Positions 15,637-25,520 are shown, counted from the first letter of the stretch. The stretch: 64,000 nt of DNA from Pseudomonas ovata (GCF_003131185.1 NZ_QFFU01000026.1:29264-93263); one strand, 5' to 3'. Notes: a model not told the origin generated them from the letters alone. Translations and numbers: made by a program.

Positions 15637-17511
15637 TCAGCGCTGGTCGCCGCGCAGCCGCTTGACGTGTTCGCGCACATCCACAGGCTTGGCCAGGTCG
15701 GCGGTGATCGGCGCACCGGCGACCAGCACCACCCGCGACCACAGACGGCGCAGCAGGCCCTTGTCCGGGTCGCGGCTGAAGAAGCTGCCCCACAGCCCCT
15801 GCAAGGCCATAGGGATCACCGGCACCGGGGTTTCTTCGAGGATGCGGCTCATGCCGGCCTTGAAGCCGCTGATCTCGCCGTCAGTGGTCAGCTTGCCCTC
15901 GGGGAAGATGCACACCAGTTCGCCATCGGCCAGGTAGCGGGCAATGCGCTTGAAGGACTGCTCGTAGATGTCCATGTCTTCATTGCGCCCGGCGATCGGG
16001 ATGGTGCCGGCGGTGCGAAAAATGAAGTTGAGCACCGGCAGGCGGTAGATCTTGTAGTACATGACGAAACGGATCGGCCGGCGCACGGCCCCGGCGATCA
16101 GCAACGCGTCGACGAACGACACGTGGTTGCACACCAGCAAGGCCGCGCCCTCGTCCGGAATCTGCTCAAGGTCACGGTGCTCGACCCGGTACATGGAATG
16201 GCCGAGCAGCCAGATCATGAAGCGCATGGTGAACTCGGGCACGATGCTGAAGATATAGACGTTGACAGCAATGTTCATCAGCGATACCACCAGGAACAGC
16301 TCGGGAATCGACAGCCCGGCCACACTCAGCAGCAGGATCGACACCAGCGCCGAGACCACCATGAACAGCGCATTGAGAATGTTATTGGCGGCAATGACCC
16401 GCGAGCGCTCCTTTTCGGCAGTGCGCGACTGGATCAGTGCGTACAGCGGCACGATGTAGAAGCCACCAAAGATGCCGATGCCCAGAATGTCCAGCAGCAC
16501 CCAGCGGCCCGGCCACTGGGCGAGGATATCGCGCCAGCTATTGATGGTTTCAGACTGGACCAGATGCCCGGAGTGCCACCACAGCAGCAGGCCGAACACG
16601 GTCATGCCGAACGAGCCGAACGGCACCAGGCCGATCTCGACCTTGTGCCCGGACAAGCGCTCGCACAGCAGCGAACCCAGGGCGATGCCGATGGAGAACA
16701 CCGTCAGAATCAGGGTAACGACGGTCTCGTCGCCGAACATCAGGTCCTTGGCGTAAGTCGGGATCTGCGTGAGGTAAATGGCGCCGACGAACCAGAACCA
16801 CGAGTTGCCGACGATCGAACGCGACACCGCCGGCGTCTGGCTCAAGCCCAGGCGCAGGGTGGCCCAGGACTGGCTGAAAATATTCCAGTTCAGGACCAGC
16901 CCCGGGGTAGCGGCGGCGGCGCGGGGAATACCCCAGCTGGCGGCAAAGCCCAGGCAGGCGACCAGCACGATGGCCCCGGAGACGACCCAGGCGTAATGGG
17001 TGAACGACAGCATGACGCCGGCACTGATGGTCCCGGCCAGGATCGCCAGGAAGGTGCCCATCTCGACCAGGCCGTTACCGCCGACCAGTTCGTTTTCACG
17101 CAAATGCTGGGGCAGGATCGAATACTTCACCGGCCCGAACAACGCCGAATGAGTGCCCATGGCGAACAGGGTCAGCAACAGCATCCACAGGTGATTGAAC
17201 AGAAAGCCCATCGCCCCCACCGCCATGATCAGGATCTCGGCCAGCTTGATCACGCGGATCAGCGCATCCTTGGGGTACTTCTCGCCCAGTTGCCCGGCCA
17301 GTGCCGAAAACAGAAAGAACGGCAGGATGAACAACAAGGCGCACAGGTTGACGTACACCGACTGGTCGCCCTGGATCCCGAGCTTGTAGAGGATGGCCAG
17401 GATCAACGCTTGCTTGAACACGTTATCGTTGAAGGCCCCCAGCGACTGGGTGATGAAAAACGGCAAGAAGCGCCGCTTTTTAAGGAGGGAAAACTGTGAC
17501 TGCTGGCTCAT
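15637..17511 (-). CDS. MFS transporter fused to 1-acylglycerol-phosphate acyltransferase
   Basis: 624 aa. Residues 1 to about 415 are a 12-helix MFS unit of the LplT (lysophospholipid flippase) kind, with FFITQSLGAFNDNVFKQAL and FGPVKYSILPQHL. Residues about 430-624 are a PlsC-type acyltransferase with CNHVSFVD (NHx4D motif) near 457 and FPEGKLT near 535. The combination moves lysophospholipid inward and re-acylates it. E. coli Aas-LplT pairs and longer fusions also carry an acyl-ACP synthetase domain; it is missing here. Start at 17511 (Met14 of the open frame) has AGGA about 9 bases upstream; Met7 is the alternative. Confidence 0.88.
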   Translation of the reverse strand: MSQQSQFSLLKKRRFLPFFITQSLGAFNDNVFKQALILAILYKLGIQGDQSVYVNLCALLFILPFFLFSALAGQLGEKYPKDALIRVIKLAEILIMAVGAMGFLFNHLWMLLLTLFAMGTHSALFGPVKYSILPQHLRENELVGGNGLVEMGTFLAILAGTISAGVMLSFTHYAWVVSGAIVLVACLGFAASWGIPRAAAATPGLVLNWNIFSQSWATLRLGLSQTPAVSRSIVGNSWFWFVGAIYLTQIPTYAKDLMFGDETVVTLILTVFSIGIALGSLLCERLSGHKVEIGLVPFGSFGMTVFGLLLWWHSGHLVQSETINSWRDILAQWPGRWVLLDILGIGIFGGFYIVPLYALIQSRTAEKERSRVIAANNILNALFMVVSALVSILLLSVAGLSIPELFLVVSLMNIAVNVYIFSIVPEFTMRFMIWLLGHSMYRVEHRDLEQIPDEGAALLVCNHVSFVDALLIAGAVRRPIRFVMYYKIYRLPVLNFIFRTAGTIPIAGRNEDMDIYEQSFKRIARYLADGELVCIFPEGKLTTDGEISGFKAGMSRILEETPVPVIPMALQGLWGSFFSRDPDKGLLRRLWSRVVLVAGAPITADLAKPVDVREHVKRLRGDQR

Positions 17512-17676
17512 CGTCCGTGTCCTGAATGGCATTGACGGATTGAAGATCAAGGCTCAATCCGAGGCACATTGAAGACGCTGGGCGCCGGAATGTCGATAGG
17601 GCATTTCCAAAAGTGCACGCCGGTACCGCAGGACTAATACCGATCAGCCAAAATGAATTTCGTCGAATGCCAAACA

Positions 17677-17784
17677 GGTGGGAGGACGCTCTGCTCCGGG
17701 CGGCGATCCGACGATGAAGCCAGCAAGGCCCATACACCTGCTGCGCTTGTACCGCCGCATTCGCCGGCAAGCCGCCTCCCACAG
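17677..17784. repeat. REP-like palindromic unit, copy A
   Basis: Begins GGTGGGAGG and ends GCCGCCTCCCACAG, a long imperfect inverted repeat in the 490-base gap before the sensor kinase gene. The inner part GCGCTTGTACCGCCGCATT recurs in copy B (17823-17918), and the ends recur at 63812-63906. Confidence 0.7.
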
Positions 17785-17822
17785 TCCGGTGTCAGGCACG
17801 AGACCTTGGGCGACATCAATCC

Positions 17823-17918
17823 GGTGGGAGGGGGCTTTGCCCGCGAAAGGGCCAGCAGGGACAACACATCTGCTGCACTTGTACCACCGCATTCGCCAGC
17901 AGAGCTTGCCGCCCACAG
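17823..17918. repeat. REP-like palindromic unit, copy B
   Basis: Starts GGTGGGAGG and ends TTGCCGCCCACAG, with the shared core TGCACTTGTACCACCGCATT. It is arranged in tandem with copy A, 38 bases apart. No gene is credible in the 17512-18003 gap besides these elements and a presumed promoter for the gene at 18004. Confidence 0.7.
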
Positions 17919-18003
17919 GTCCGCGTCGAGGCTTGACTGATCGGCATTAGTCCTACAGAGACGAATCCTGCGCGGCATGCGAGACTGCCGCTTTTGATTC
18001 TTC

Positions 18004-21000
18004 ATGGAATACAGCATGTCGTTGTCCAGCGGGCTGATCGCCGTCGTTGCTCTTTGTTATATGGCGTTCATGTTTGCGATTGCCTTTTATGGCGATCGCC
18101 ACAGCAATTCGCTGCGCCCGGCACAACGGGCCTGGGTCTACAGCCTGTCGCTGGCGGTGTACTGCACCAGCTGGACGTTTTTCGGCGCAGTGGGCCAGGC
18201 AGCCGAACAGTTATGGTCGTTCCTGCCCATCTACCTGGGGCCCATTGTGCTGATGGTGCTGGCACCGCGCGTGCTGCAGAAGATGGTGCTGATCAGCAAG
18301 CAGGAGAACATCACCTCGATTGCCGACTTCATTGCCGCCCGCTACGGCAAGTCGCAATCGCTGGCGGTGATGGTCGCAGTCATCTGCCTGGTCGGCATGC
18401 TGCCGTACATTGCCCTGCAGCTCAAAGGCATCGTGCTGGGCGTGAATATCCTGATCGGCGCCGGAGCCGATTCGACCGGCACCCGCGCCCAGGACACCGC
18501 GCTGGTGGTGTCGCTGATCCTGGCGCTGTTTACCATCGTGTTCGGGGCGCGCAACCTGGATGTCACCGAGCACCACCGGGGCATGGTGCTGGCGATTGCC
18601 TTCGAGGCGGTGATCAAGCTGCTGGCGTTCATCGCGGTGGGTGTGTTCGTCACCTTTGGCCTGTACGACGGCTTTGGCGACCTGCTGAACCAGGCCCGCC
18701 AGGCCCCGCGCCTGGAGCAGTACTGGCAGGAAACCGTCAACTGGCCGTCGATGATCGTGCAGACCAGCGTGGCAATGATGGCCATCGTCTGCCTGCCCCG
18801 GCAGTTCCACGTCACGGTGGTGGAAAATATCGAGCCGCGCGACCTGAACCTGGCCAAGTGGGTCTTCCCCATCTACCTGGCCCTGGCCGCCCTGTTCGTG
18901 ATCCCGATTGCCCTGGCCGGGCAGATGATGCTGCCGGCCTCGGTGCTGCCTGACTCCTTTGTCATCAGCCTGCCCCTGGGCCATGCTCACCCGGCGCTGG
19001 CGCTGCTGGCGTTCATTGGTGGCGCCTCGGCGGCCACCGGCATGGTCATCGTGGCCAGCGTGGCGCTGTCGACCATGGTCTCCAACGACATGCTGTTGCC
19101 CTGGCTGCTGCGACGCAAGAATACCGAACGGCCGTTCGAGGCATTCCGTCACTGGATGCTCACCGTGCGCCGGGTCAGCATCGTGGTGATCCTGCTGCTG
19201 GCGTATGTCAGCTACCGCCTGCTGGGCTCTACCGCGAGCCTGGCCACCATTGGCCAGATCGCCTTTGCCGCCATCACCCAGCTGGCGCCGGCGATGTTCG
19301 GCGCCCTGTACTGGAAGCAGGCCAACCGCCGTGGCGTGTTCGCCGGCCTGGCCACCGGTATTTTCCTGTGGTTCTACACCCTGGTGCTGCCGGTGGCGGC
19401 GCATGGCATGGGCTGGCCGCTGGAAAGCTTCCCGCTGCTGGCCTGGCTGCACAGCAACCCGTTCGACCTGCCGATCAGCCCACTGACCCAAGGCGTGGTG
19501 CTGTCGATGGCCGGCAACTGCACGCTGTTTGCCTGGGTCTCGATCCTGTCGCGTACCCGTGTGACCGAACACTGGCAGGCCGGGCGCTTCATCGGCCAGC
19601 AGACCCACGCCTTGTCCGGCAACCGCTCGTTGCTGGCGGTACAAGTCGATGACCTGCTGCACCTGGCGGCACGTTTTGTCGGGGAAGACCGCGCCAGCAA
19701 GAGCTTCATTCGCTTTGCCTACAGCCAGGGCAAGGACTTCAACGCCAGCCAGAATGCCAACGGCGAATGGATTGCCCACACCGAGCGCCTGCTGGCTGGT
19801 GTGCTGGGCAGTTCGTCGGCCCGCGCCGTGGTCAAGGCCGCCATCGAAGGCCGCGAAATGCAGCTCGACGATGTGGTGCGCATCGCCGACGAAGCCTCTG
19901 AGGTACTGGAGTTCAACCGTGCCCTGCTGCAGGGCGCCATCGAGAACATCACCCAGGGCATCAGCGTGGTCGACCAGTCGCTGCGGCTGGTGGCCTGGAA
20001 CCGGCGTTACCTGGAACTGTTCGACTACCCCGAGGGCCTGATCGGTGTCGGCCGGCCGATTGCCGACATCATTCGCTTCAATGCCGAGCGCGGGCTGTGC
20101 GGACCGGGCGAGGCCGAAGTGCATGTGGCGCGGCGCCTGCACTGGATGCGCCAGGGCCGTGCCCACACCTCCGAGCGCCTGTTTCCCAACGGCCAGGTGA
20201 TCGAACTGATCGGCAACCCGATGCCCGGCGGCGGCTTTGTCATGAGTTTCACCGACATCACCGCCTTCCGCGAAGCCGAACGTGCGCTCAAGGGCGTCAA
20301 TGAACGCCTTGAGCAACGGGTGGCCGAGCGCACCCACGAGCTGTCGCAGCTCAACCAGGCGCTGGGCGAGGCCAAGGCCCATGCCGAATCGGCCAACGAG
20401 TCCAAGACCCGTTTCCTCACTGCAGTCAGCCACGACCTGATGCAGCCGCTCAACGCCGCGCGATTGTTTTCTGCGGCCTTGTCGCACCAACAGGAAGGCG
20501 TTTCCAGCGACGTCCGGCAACTGGTGCAGCACCTTGACAGCTCGTTGCGCTCGGCCGAAGACCTGATCAGCGATTTGCTCGATATCTCACGCCTGGAGAA
20601 CGGCAAGATTACCCCGGAACGCCAGCCGTTCGTGCTCGACAGCCTGTTCGATGCCCTGGGCGCCGAGTTCACCGCCCTGGCCCGTGAACAGAACCTTGAA
20701 TTTCGCGTGCGTGGCAGTGCCTTGCGCATCGACAGCGACCACAAGCTGCTGCGCCGGGTGCTGCAGAACTTCCTGACCAATGCCTTTCGCTATGCCAAGG
20801 GCCCGGTGCTGCTGGGCGCCCGGCGCCGTGGTCGCTACCTGAGCCTAGAAGTCTGGGACCGCGGCCCCGGCATCCCGGAAAACAAGCGTCTGGAGATTTT
20901 CGAGGAGTTCAAGCGCCTGGACAGCCATCAGACCCGCGCCGCCAAAGGCCTGGGGCTGGGGCTGGCGATTGCCGACGGCCTCTGTCGGGTGCTGGAGCAC

Positions 21001-21489
21001 CCGTTGCAAGTACGCTCATGGCCCGGTAGTGGCAGTGTGTTCAGTGTGCAGGTGCCCTTGGCCGAGGCGGGTTCAAAGCCTCTGCCCGCCCCGGTCGAAA
21101 CCGCCAGCCAGCCACTCAATGGCGCCCAGGTGCTGTGTGTCGATAACGAAGACAGCATCCTGATCGGCATGAACAGCCTGCTCAGCCGCTGGGGCTGTCA
21201 GGTCTGGACCGCGCGCAACCTGCGCGAATGCCAGGCCCTGCTCGACAGCGGCGTGCGCCCGCAACTGGCGCTGGTGGACTACCACCTGGACGCAGGCGAA
21301 ACCGGCACCGAACTGATGGCCTGGTTGCGCACCCGCCTGGGCGAGCCGATACCCGGCGTGCTGATCAGCGCCGACGGCCGCCAGGAACTGATCGCCCAGG
21401 TCCACGCCGCCGGGCTCGACTACCTGCCCAAGCCGGTCAAGCCGGCGGCCTTGCGCGCGCTGCTGAGCCGGCATCTGAGCCTGAACTGA
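18004..21489 (+). CDS. Solute-symporter-fused hybrid sensor histidine kinase (MxtR-like)
   Basis: 1161 aa. Residues 1 to about 550 form a sodium:solute symporter-type domain with some 13 helices (for example YCTSWTFFGAVGQ, ENITSIADFIAARYG). A linker and a PAS domain follow (about 640-755, GAIENITQGISVVDQ through FTDITAFREAE), then a coiled coil. The dimerisation helix has SHDLMQPLNAARLF with phospho-acceptor His810. The ATPase domain has DRGPGIPENK and GLGLGLAIADG. The C-terminal receiver (about 1040-1160) carries Asp1092 in LALVDYHLD. This layout resembles CbrA but with an added receiver, as in MxtR of P. aeruginosa. Signal and partner regulator are not shown by the locus. Start at 18004 or Met5 (18016). 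Confidence 0.92.
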   Translation: MEYSMSLSSGLIAVVALCYMAFMFAIAFYGDRHSNSLRPAQRAWVYSLSLAVYCTSWTFFGAVGQAAEQLWSFLPIYLGPIVLMVLAPRVLQKMVLISKQENITSIADFIAARYGKSQSLAVMVAVICLVGMLPYIALQLKGIVLGVNILIGAGADSTGTRAQDTALVVSLILALFTIVFGARNLDVTEHHRGMVLAIAFEAVIKLLAFIAVGVFVTFGLYDGFGDLLNQARQAPRLEQYWQETVNWPSMIVQTSVAMMAIVCLPRQFHVTVVENIEPRDLNLAKWVFPIYLALAALFVIPIALAGQMMLPASVLPDSFVISLPLGHAHPALALLAFIGGASAATGMVIVASVALSTMVSNDMLLPWLLRRKNTERPFEAFRHWMLTVRRVSIVVILLLAYVSYRLLGSTASLATIGQIAFAAITQLAPAMFGALYWKQANRRGVFAGLATGIFLWFYTLVLPVAAHGMGWPLESFPLLAWLHSNPFDLPISPLTQGVVLSMAGNCTLFAWVSILSRTRVTEHWQAGRFIGQQTHALSGNRSLLAVQVDDLLHLAARFVGEDRASKSFIRFAYSQGKDFNASQNANGEWIAHTERLLAGVLGSSSARAVVKAAIEGREMQLDDVVRIADEASEVLEFNRALLQGAIENITQGISVVDQSLRLVAWNRRYLELFDYPEGLIGVGRPIADIIRFNAERGLCGPGEAEVHVARRLHWMRQGRAHTSERLFPNGQVIELIGNPMPGGGFVMSFTDITAFREAERALKGVNERLEQRVAERTHELSQLNQALGEAKAHAESANESKTRFLTAVSHDLMQPLNAARLFSAALSHQQEGVSSDVRQLVQHLDSSLRSAEDLISDLLDISRLENGKITPERQPFVLDSLFDALGAEFTALAREQNLEFRVRGSALRIDSDHKLLRRVLQNFLTNAFRYAKGPVLLGARRRGRYLSLEVWDRGPGIPENKRLEIFEEFKRLDSHQTRAAKGLGLGLAIADGLCRVLEHPLQVRSWPGSGSVFSVQVPLAEAGSKPLPAPVETASQPLNGAQVLCVDNEDSILIGMNSLLSRWGCQVWTARNLRECQALLDSGVRPQLALVDYHLDAGETGTELMAWLRTRLGEPIPGVLISADGRQELIAQVHAAGLDYLPKPVKPAALRALLSRHLSLN

Positions 21490-21503
21490 TATTCCCGTCC
21501 TTT

Positions 21504-21655
21504 GTAGGAGCGCGCTTGCCCGCGACCGAGTGCGTCAGCAGTCGTAAATTTGTCGAGACGGCACAAATCATGACTGCGAACGCATTCAGAATTGGCGAAA
21601 CGCCACAATTTTACGACTGCTAACGCAGCCGGTCGCGGGCAGAGCGCGCTCCTAC
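21504..21655. repeat. REP doublet (REPIN-like) long hairpin
   Basis: Outer arms GTAGGAGCGCGCTTGCCCGC and its near-complement GCGGGCAGAGCGCGCTCCTAC enclose a second pair (CAGCAGTCGTAAATTTGT with ACAATTTTACGACTGCTAAC). Two inverted REPs around a short core form a REPIN. Located in the gap between the kinase gene and the convergent aceK. Confidence 0.75.
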
Positions 21656-21690
21656 AAGCGGTGGATTTTATATTCAATAAATCAGGGGCT

Positions 21691-23409
21691 TCAGCCCTGC
21701 AATGGGCTGCGATAGGGAAACACGTCGATTACCCGGCCCGCGCGGATGTCGGCCTGGATGGCCTGCCAGTAGCCGGCCTCGAACAGCTCGCCATGCAGAC
21801 TTTCGAACAGGCGGCGCAGTGCGGGGTCGGGAAACAGAAACGGCGGGAACTCTTCCGGAAACACATCATGTGGGCCTACCGTGTACCAGGGCTCGGCCGC
21901 CCATTCGTCTTCGGCGCAGCGCGCTGGCGGAATACGCCGGAAGTTGACCTCGGTCAACAGGCTGATCTCGTCGTAATCGTAGAACACCACACGGCCGTGG
22001 CGGGTCACGCCAAAGTTCTTGAGCAGCATGTCACCGGGAAAGATATTGGCCGCCGCCAGTTGCTTGATCGCCAGCCCGTAGTCGTACAGCACATGCTGCC
22101 TCTGGGCGGGGCCGGCCTGCTCCAGATAGAGGTTGAGCGGTGTCATGCGCCGTTCGGTCCAGCAATGGCGGATCAGCACGGTCTCGTCGTTTTCGATGAC
22201 CACCGTCGCGGCAGCCACCGCCAGCAATTCGGCCAGGCAGGCGGGCTCGAAGCGGCTGACGGCAAAGCGGAAGTCGGCAAACTCCTGGGTGTCGGCCATG
22301 CGCCCGACCCGGTCGCTGTTCTTCACCAGCCGATAGCGATCAATGACGGTGGCGCGGTCGACCCGCTTGGCCGGCGCAAAGCGGTCGCGGATGACCTTGA
22401 ACACGGTATTGAAGCCCGGCAGCGTGAACACGCTCATGACCATGCCCGGCACGCCCGGCGCCAGGATAAAACGGTCATCACTGCGCGCCAGATGGCGAAT
22501 CAGCGCCCGATAGAACTCCGACTTGCCCTGTTTATAGAAGCCGATCGAGCTGTACAGCTCGGCCAGGTGCTTGCCCGGCAAAATGCGCTTGAGAAAGGCG
22601 ACAAACTGCGCTGGCACCCGGACGTCGACCATGAAGTACGAACGGGTGAACGAGAAGATGATCGACACCTCGGCCTCGTCGAGGATCAGGGTGTCGATCA
22701 CAATGCCCTGCCCTTCACAGTGCAGCAGCGGGATCACCAGCGGCCACTGTTCATCGACAGTGAACAACCGCCCGACCAGATAAGCGCCCTTATTGCGGTA
22801 GAACACGCAAGTGAACAGTTCGATGCGCAAGGCCGGGTCGCGGATCACCCAGTCCGGCAGATGACCGCGCAGCACATCGCACAGACGTTGCAAGTCACCC
22901 GGCAGATCGGCATAAGGCACGCTGAAGCGGTAGTCATCAAAGAGCCGCGCCAGCAGGTCATGCAGGTCACCTCTGGATCGGTAACGACGAAGCTGCGCCA
23001 AGGGATGGTCCCGGGATAACGGCGGGCGGGTGCTGTGGATGAACATGCAGCGGTCGCTGATCAGGTCATGGCTGAACAACCCGCAGAACACCGAGTTGAA
23101 CCAGGTCTCGGCCAGCTCGGCATCGCGCCGCGGGTCGATCCGTTCAAGGCAGGCGTGCTTGATCGACGGCCAGTGGCCGACGTCCAGCAACGGGTGTGAG
23201 GCAAAGCGCTCGCGCAGGTGGGCCACGGTCTGGTTGACCTTGAGCTCATAGAGCTCGATGCGCTCGGCCGAGACGCGCTGGATCAATGCCCATTGCGCCT
23301 GCTCGAAGCGCGACCGGGCGCCGTCGGTCAGGCGCCGGAAGTGACGGCGGTAATCGTCGAAACCGGCCAGTAGCGATCCGGCGACGGCTTCGGGAAAAGA
23401 TGACGCCAT
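21691..23409 (-). CDS. aceK: Isocitrate dehydrogenase kinase/phosphatase
   Basis: 572 aa, normal length. AceK phosphorylates isocitrate dehydrogenase to push carbon into the glyoxylate shunt on acetate and reverses this with the same active site. Visible signatures: GVPGMVMSVFTLPGFNTVFK (nucleotide loop), the catalytic-loop region FPGDMLLKNFGV, and FYDYDEISLL with the metal-binding Asp. ATG at 23409 is the first of the frame and fits the family. In E. coli aceK belongs to aceBAK; here it stands alone, as is usual in Pseudomonas, and lpxO lies 34 bases from its stop-distal side on the same strand. Confidence 0.97.
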   Translation of the reverse strand: MASSFPEAVAGSLLAGFDDYRRHFRRLTDGARSRFEQAQWALIQRVSAERIELYELKVNQTVAHLRERFASHPLLDVGHWPSIKHACLERIDPRRDAELAETWFNSVFCGLFSHDLISDRCMFIHSTRPPLSRDHPLAQLRRYRSRGDLHDLLARLFDDYRFSVPYADLPGDLQRLCDVLRGHLPDWVIRDPALRIELFTCVFYRNKGAYLVGRLFTVDEQWPLVIPLLHCEGQGIVIDTLILDEAEVSIIFSFTRSYFMVDVRVPAQFVAFLKRILPGKHLAELYSSIGFYKQGKSEFYRALIRHLARSDDRFILAPGVPGMVMSVFTLPGFNTVFKVIRDRFAPAKRVDRATVIDRYRLVKNSDRVGRMADTQEFADFRFAVSRFEPACLAELLAVAAATVVIENDETVLIRHCWTERRMTPLNLYLEQAGPAQRQHVLYDYGLAIKQLAAANIFPGDMLLKNFGVTRHGRVVFYDYDEISLLTEVNFRRIPPARCAEDEWAAEPWYTVGPHDVFPEEFPPFLFPDPALRRLFESLHGELFEAGYWQAIQADIRAGRVIDVFPYRSPLQG

Positions 23410-23443
23410 ACAAGGTGGCCCCTCACAGGAGCGGCCGGGACAC

Positions 23444-24382
23444 TTAACCGAACAGCCAATACCCCAGCAAGGTCAGTACCAGTACCGCCAGCACCGGACG
23501 CAGGATGCGGTAAGCCTTGGGGTTGCTGCGCTTGAACTGCTTGACCTGGCCGCTGATGCCGTTGCTGAAGCGCTTGCTGAAAGCATAGGCGCGATTGATG
23601 CCGCCGACGCGCTCGTCGTCGAGATTCTGCGGTGCCGTGGCACGGCCCAGAAAGGCGCTGACGCTGCGGTTGATGCGGGTCATCAGGCGGCTGGTCAACG
23701 GCCGTTCGATGTCGCAGAACAGGATGACGCGGGTCACGCTGGTTTCGTTCTTGACCCAGTGCACGAAGGTTTCGTCGAACATCACGTCCTCACCGTCGCG
23801 CCAGGCATATTCCTCGCCATCGACAAAGATCCGGCAGGCATCGGAATTGGGGGTGGACAGGCCCAGGTGATAGCGCAGGGAGCCGGCAAACGGATCACGG
23901 TGCGGGTTCAGGTGACTGTCACCAGGCAGCAGGGCAAACATCGCGCCCTTGACGTTGGGAATGCTGTTGACCAGCGCCACGGTCTGCGGGCACAGGGTTT
24001 CGGCCGACGGCAGGGCCTTGTCGTACCATTTCAGGTAGAAGCGCTTCCAGCCTTTCTTGAAGAACGAACCGAAGCCGGCGTCGTTGTCCTTTTCGGCGGC
24101 GCGGATATAGCCCTCGTCGAACAGGCGCATGGCTTCTTCACGGATGACCTGCCAGTTGTCCTTGAGCACGTCGAGCTCGGGAAACTGGCGGCGGTCCAGA
24201 TAGGGCTTGGACGGCACTTTCGAAAACAGGTACATCAGGCTGTTGTAAGGAGCGAACAACGCCGAATGGTTGACGAACTGGCGCAACAGCGGCAACCGCG
24301 CCCGACCGCGCAGGTGCACAAACAGGGTGCTGCCCACGAACAGCAGCAGGATCGACGCCTTGACAGCGAACGATAAGGTCAT
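23444..24382 (-). CDS. lpxO: Lipid A 2-hydroxylase (Asp/Asn beta-hydroxylase fold)
   Basis: 312 aa. LpxO hydroxylates the secondary acyl chain of lipid A at carbon 2 using iron, 2-oxoglutarate and oxygen. Residues 1-24 form a membrane anchor (SILLLFVGSTLFVHL), the cupin-like core has SHLNPHRDPFAGSLRYHLGL (His157, His161, Asp163) and FDETFVHWVKNET (His208), giving the iron site and the 2-oxoglutarate Arg nearby. A second hydrophobic helix ends the protein (VLAVLVLTLLGYWLF). Start at 24382 has AAGGAGAG 7-9 bases upstream; the frame opening at 24442 lacks this. Pseudomonas often carries more than one LpxO. Confidence 0.9.
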   Translation of the reverse strand: MTLSFAVKASILLLFVGSTLFVHLRGRARLPLLRQFVNHSALFAPYNSLMYLFSKVPSKPYLDRRQFPELDVLKDNWQVIREEAMRLFDEGYIRAAEKDNDAGFGSFFKKGWKRFYLKWYDKALPSAETLCPQTVALVNSIPNVKGAMFALLPGDSHLNPHRDPFAGSLRYHLGLSTPNSDACRIFVDGEEYAWRDGEDVMFDETFVHWVKNETSVTRVILFCDIERPLTSRLMTRINRSVSAFLGRATAPQNLDDERVGGINRAYAFSKRFSNGISGQVKQFKRSNPKAYRILRPVLAVLVLTLLGYWLFG

Positions 24383-24545
24383 GGAACTCTCCTTCAACAC
24401 TGCCTGCCTTCCCGAACGGGAATAACAGGCAGGGCGTGTCATGAGGCCAGGTGCAGGACTGGCCGGGTCTCTTCGAGCGGATCAGGCGGCTCGCCAGCCG
24501 GCCATCATAAACTGTTGGCCCGCTGGCGAGAAATCGACATACCGA

Positions 24546-25520
24546 TCAGGGCTGCAACTGCTCGTCGGTAAATAGATCGGCAAACAGCATGGTCGACAGG
24601 TAGCGCTCGCCCGAGTCCGGCAGGATCACCACCAGGGTCTTGCCCTGCATTTCCGGCTTTTGCGCCAGGCGCACGGCGGCGGCCATGGCCGCGCCACAGG
24701 AAATGCCGCACAGAATGCCTTCTTCCTGCATCAGGCGCAGGGCCATGGCCTTGGCCGCGTCTTCGCTGACCGCCTCGACCCGGTCGATCAGCGACAGGTC
24801 GAGGTTTTTCGGGATGAACCCGGCGCCAATGCCCTGGATCTTGTGCGGTGCCGGCACGATGGCCTCACCCGCCAGGGCCTGGGCGATGATCGGTGAGCTT
24901 TCAGGCTCGACGGCCACCGACAGGATCGGCTTGCCCTGAGTGTTCTTGATATAGCGCGAAATGCCTGTAATCGTGCCACCGGTGCCGACGCCGGCTACCA
25001 GTACATCGATGGCGCCATCGGTGTCTGCCCAGATTTCCGGGCCCGTGGTCTTTTCATGAATGGCCGGGTTGGCCGGGTTGTCGAACTGCGCCGGCATGAA
25101 GTACTGCCCGGGGTTGGCCGCCAGCAGTTCCTCGGCCTTGGCGATGGCGCCCTTCATGCCCTTGGCCGGCTCGGTCAGCACCAGTTCGGCACCCAGGGCC
25201 TTGAGCACCTTGCGCCGCTCCAGGCTCATGGAGGCCGGCATGGTCAATACCAGCTTGTAGCCGCGTGCTGCCGCCACGAACGCCAGGCCGATACCGGTGT
25301 TGCCCGAGGTCGGCTCGACGATGGTCATGCCCGGCTTGAGCCGGCCGCTGCCTTCGGCGTCCCAGATCATGTTCGCGCCGATCCGGCACTTGACCGAGTA
25401 ACCGGGGTTGCGCCCTTCGATCTTGGCCAGGATGGTGACGCCGCGTGGCGCGATCCGGTTGATCTGCACCAGCGGCGTGTTACCGATGGAATGGGCGTTA
25501 TCTGCGTAGATCCGGCTCAT
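24546..25520 (-). CDS. cysK: Cysteine synthase A (O-acetylserine sulfhydrylase)
   Basis: 324 aa. Makes L-cysteine from O-acetylserine and sulfide with pyridoxal phosphate. The PLP lysine is Lys44 in PGYSVKCRIG, the substrate loop is TSGNTGIG (71-78), the phosphate loop is GVGTGGTITG, and the C-terminal PDSGERYLST completes the family pattern. Start at 25520 (MSRIYADN) is chosen over 25544 for the AAGGA 9 bases upstream. It is divergent from the DUF748 gene with 130 bases between. CysK could instead be CysM, but SVKCRIG and the length favour CysK. Confidence 0.95.
   Translation of the reverse strand: MSRIYADNAHSIGNTPLVQINRIAPRGVTILAKIEGRNPGYSVKCRIGANMIWDAEGSGRLKPGMTIVEPTSGNTGIGLAFVAAARGYKLVLTMPASMSLERRKVLKALGAELVLTEPAKGMKGAIAKAEELLAANPGQYFMPAQFDNPANPAIHEKTTGPEIWADTDGAIDVLVAGVGTGGTITGISRYIKNTQGKPILSVAVEPESSPIIAQALAGEAIVPAPHKIQGIGAGFIPKNLDLSLIDRVEAVSEDAAKAMALRLMQEEGILCGISCGAAMAAAVRLAQKPEMQGKTLVVILPDSGERYLSTMLFADLFTDEQLQP

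Noticed and set aside
17677..17918. Two similar units as a CRISPR array
   Set aside because: Only two palindromic units with related interiors, REP-like; no cas genes.
18211..20532. Minus-strand frame of 773 codons inside the sensor kinase gene
   Set aside because: His/Gln/Asp-rich shadow frame of the GC-rich kinase gene, with no domain.
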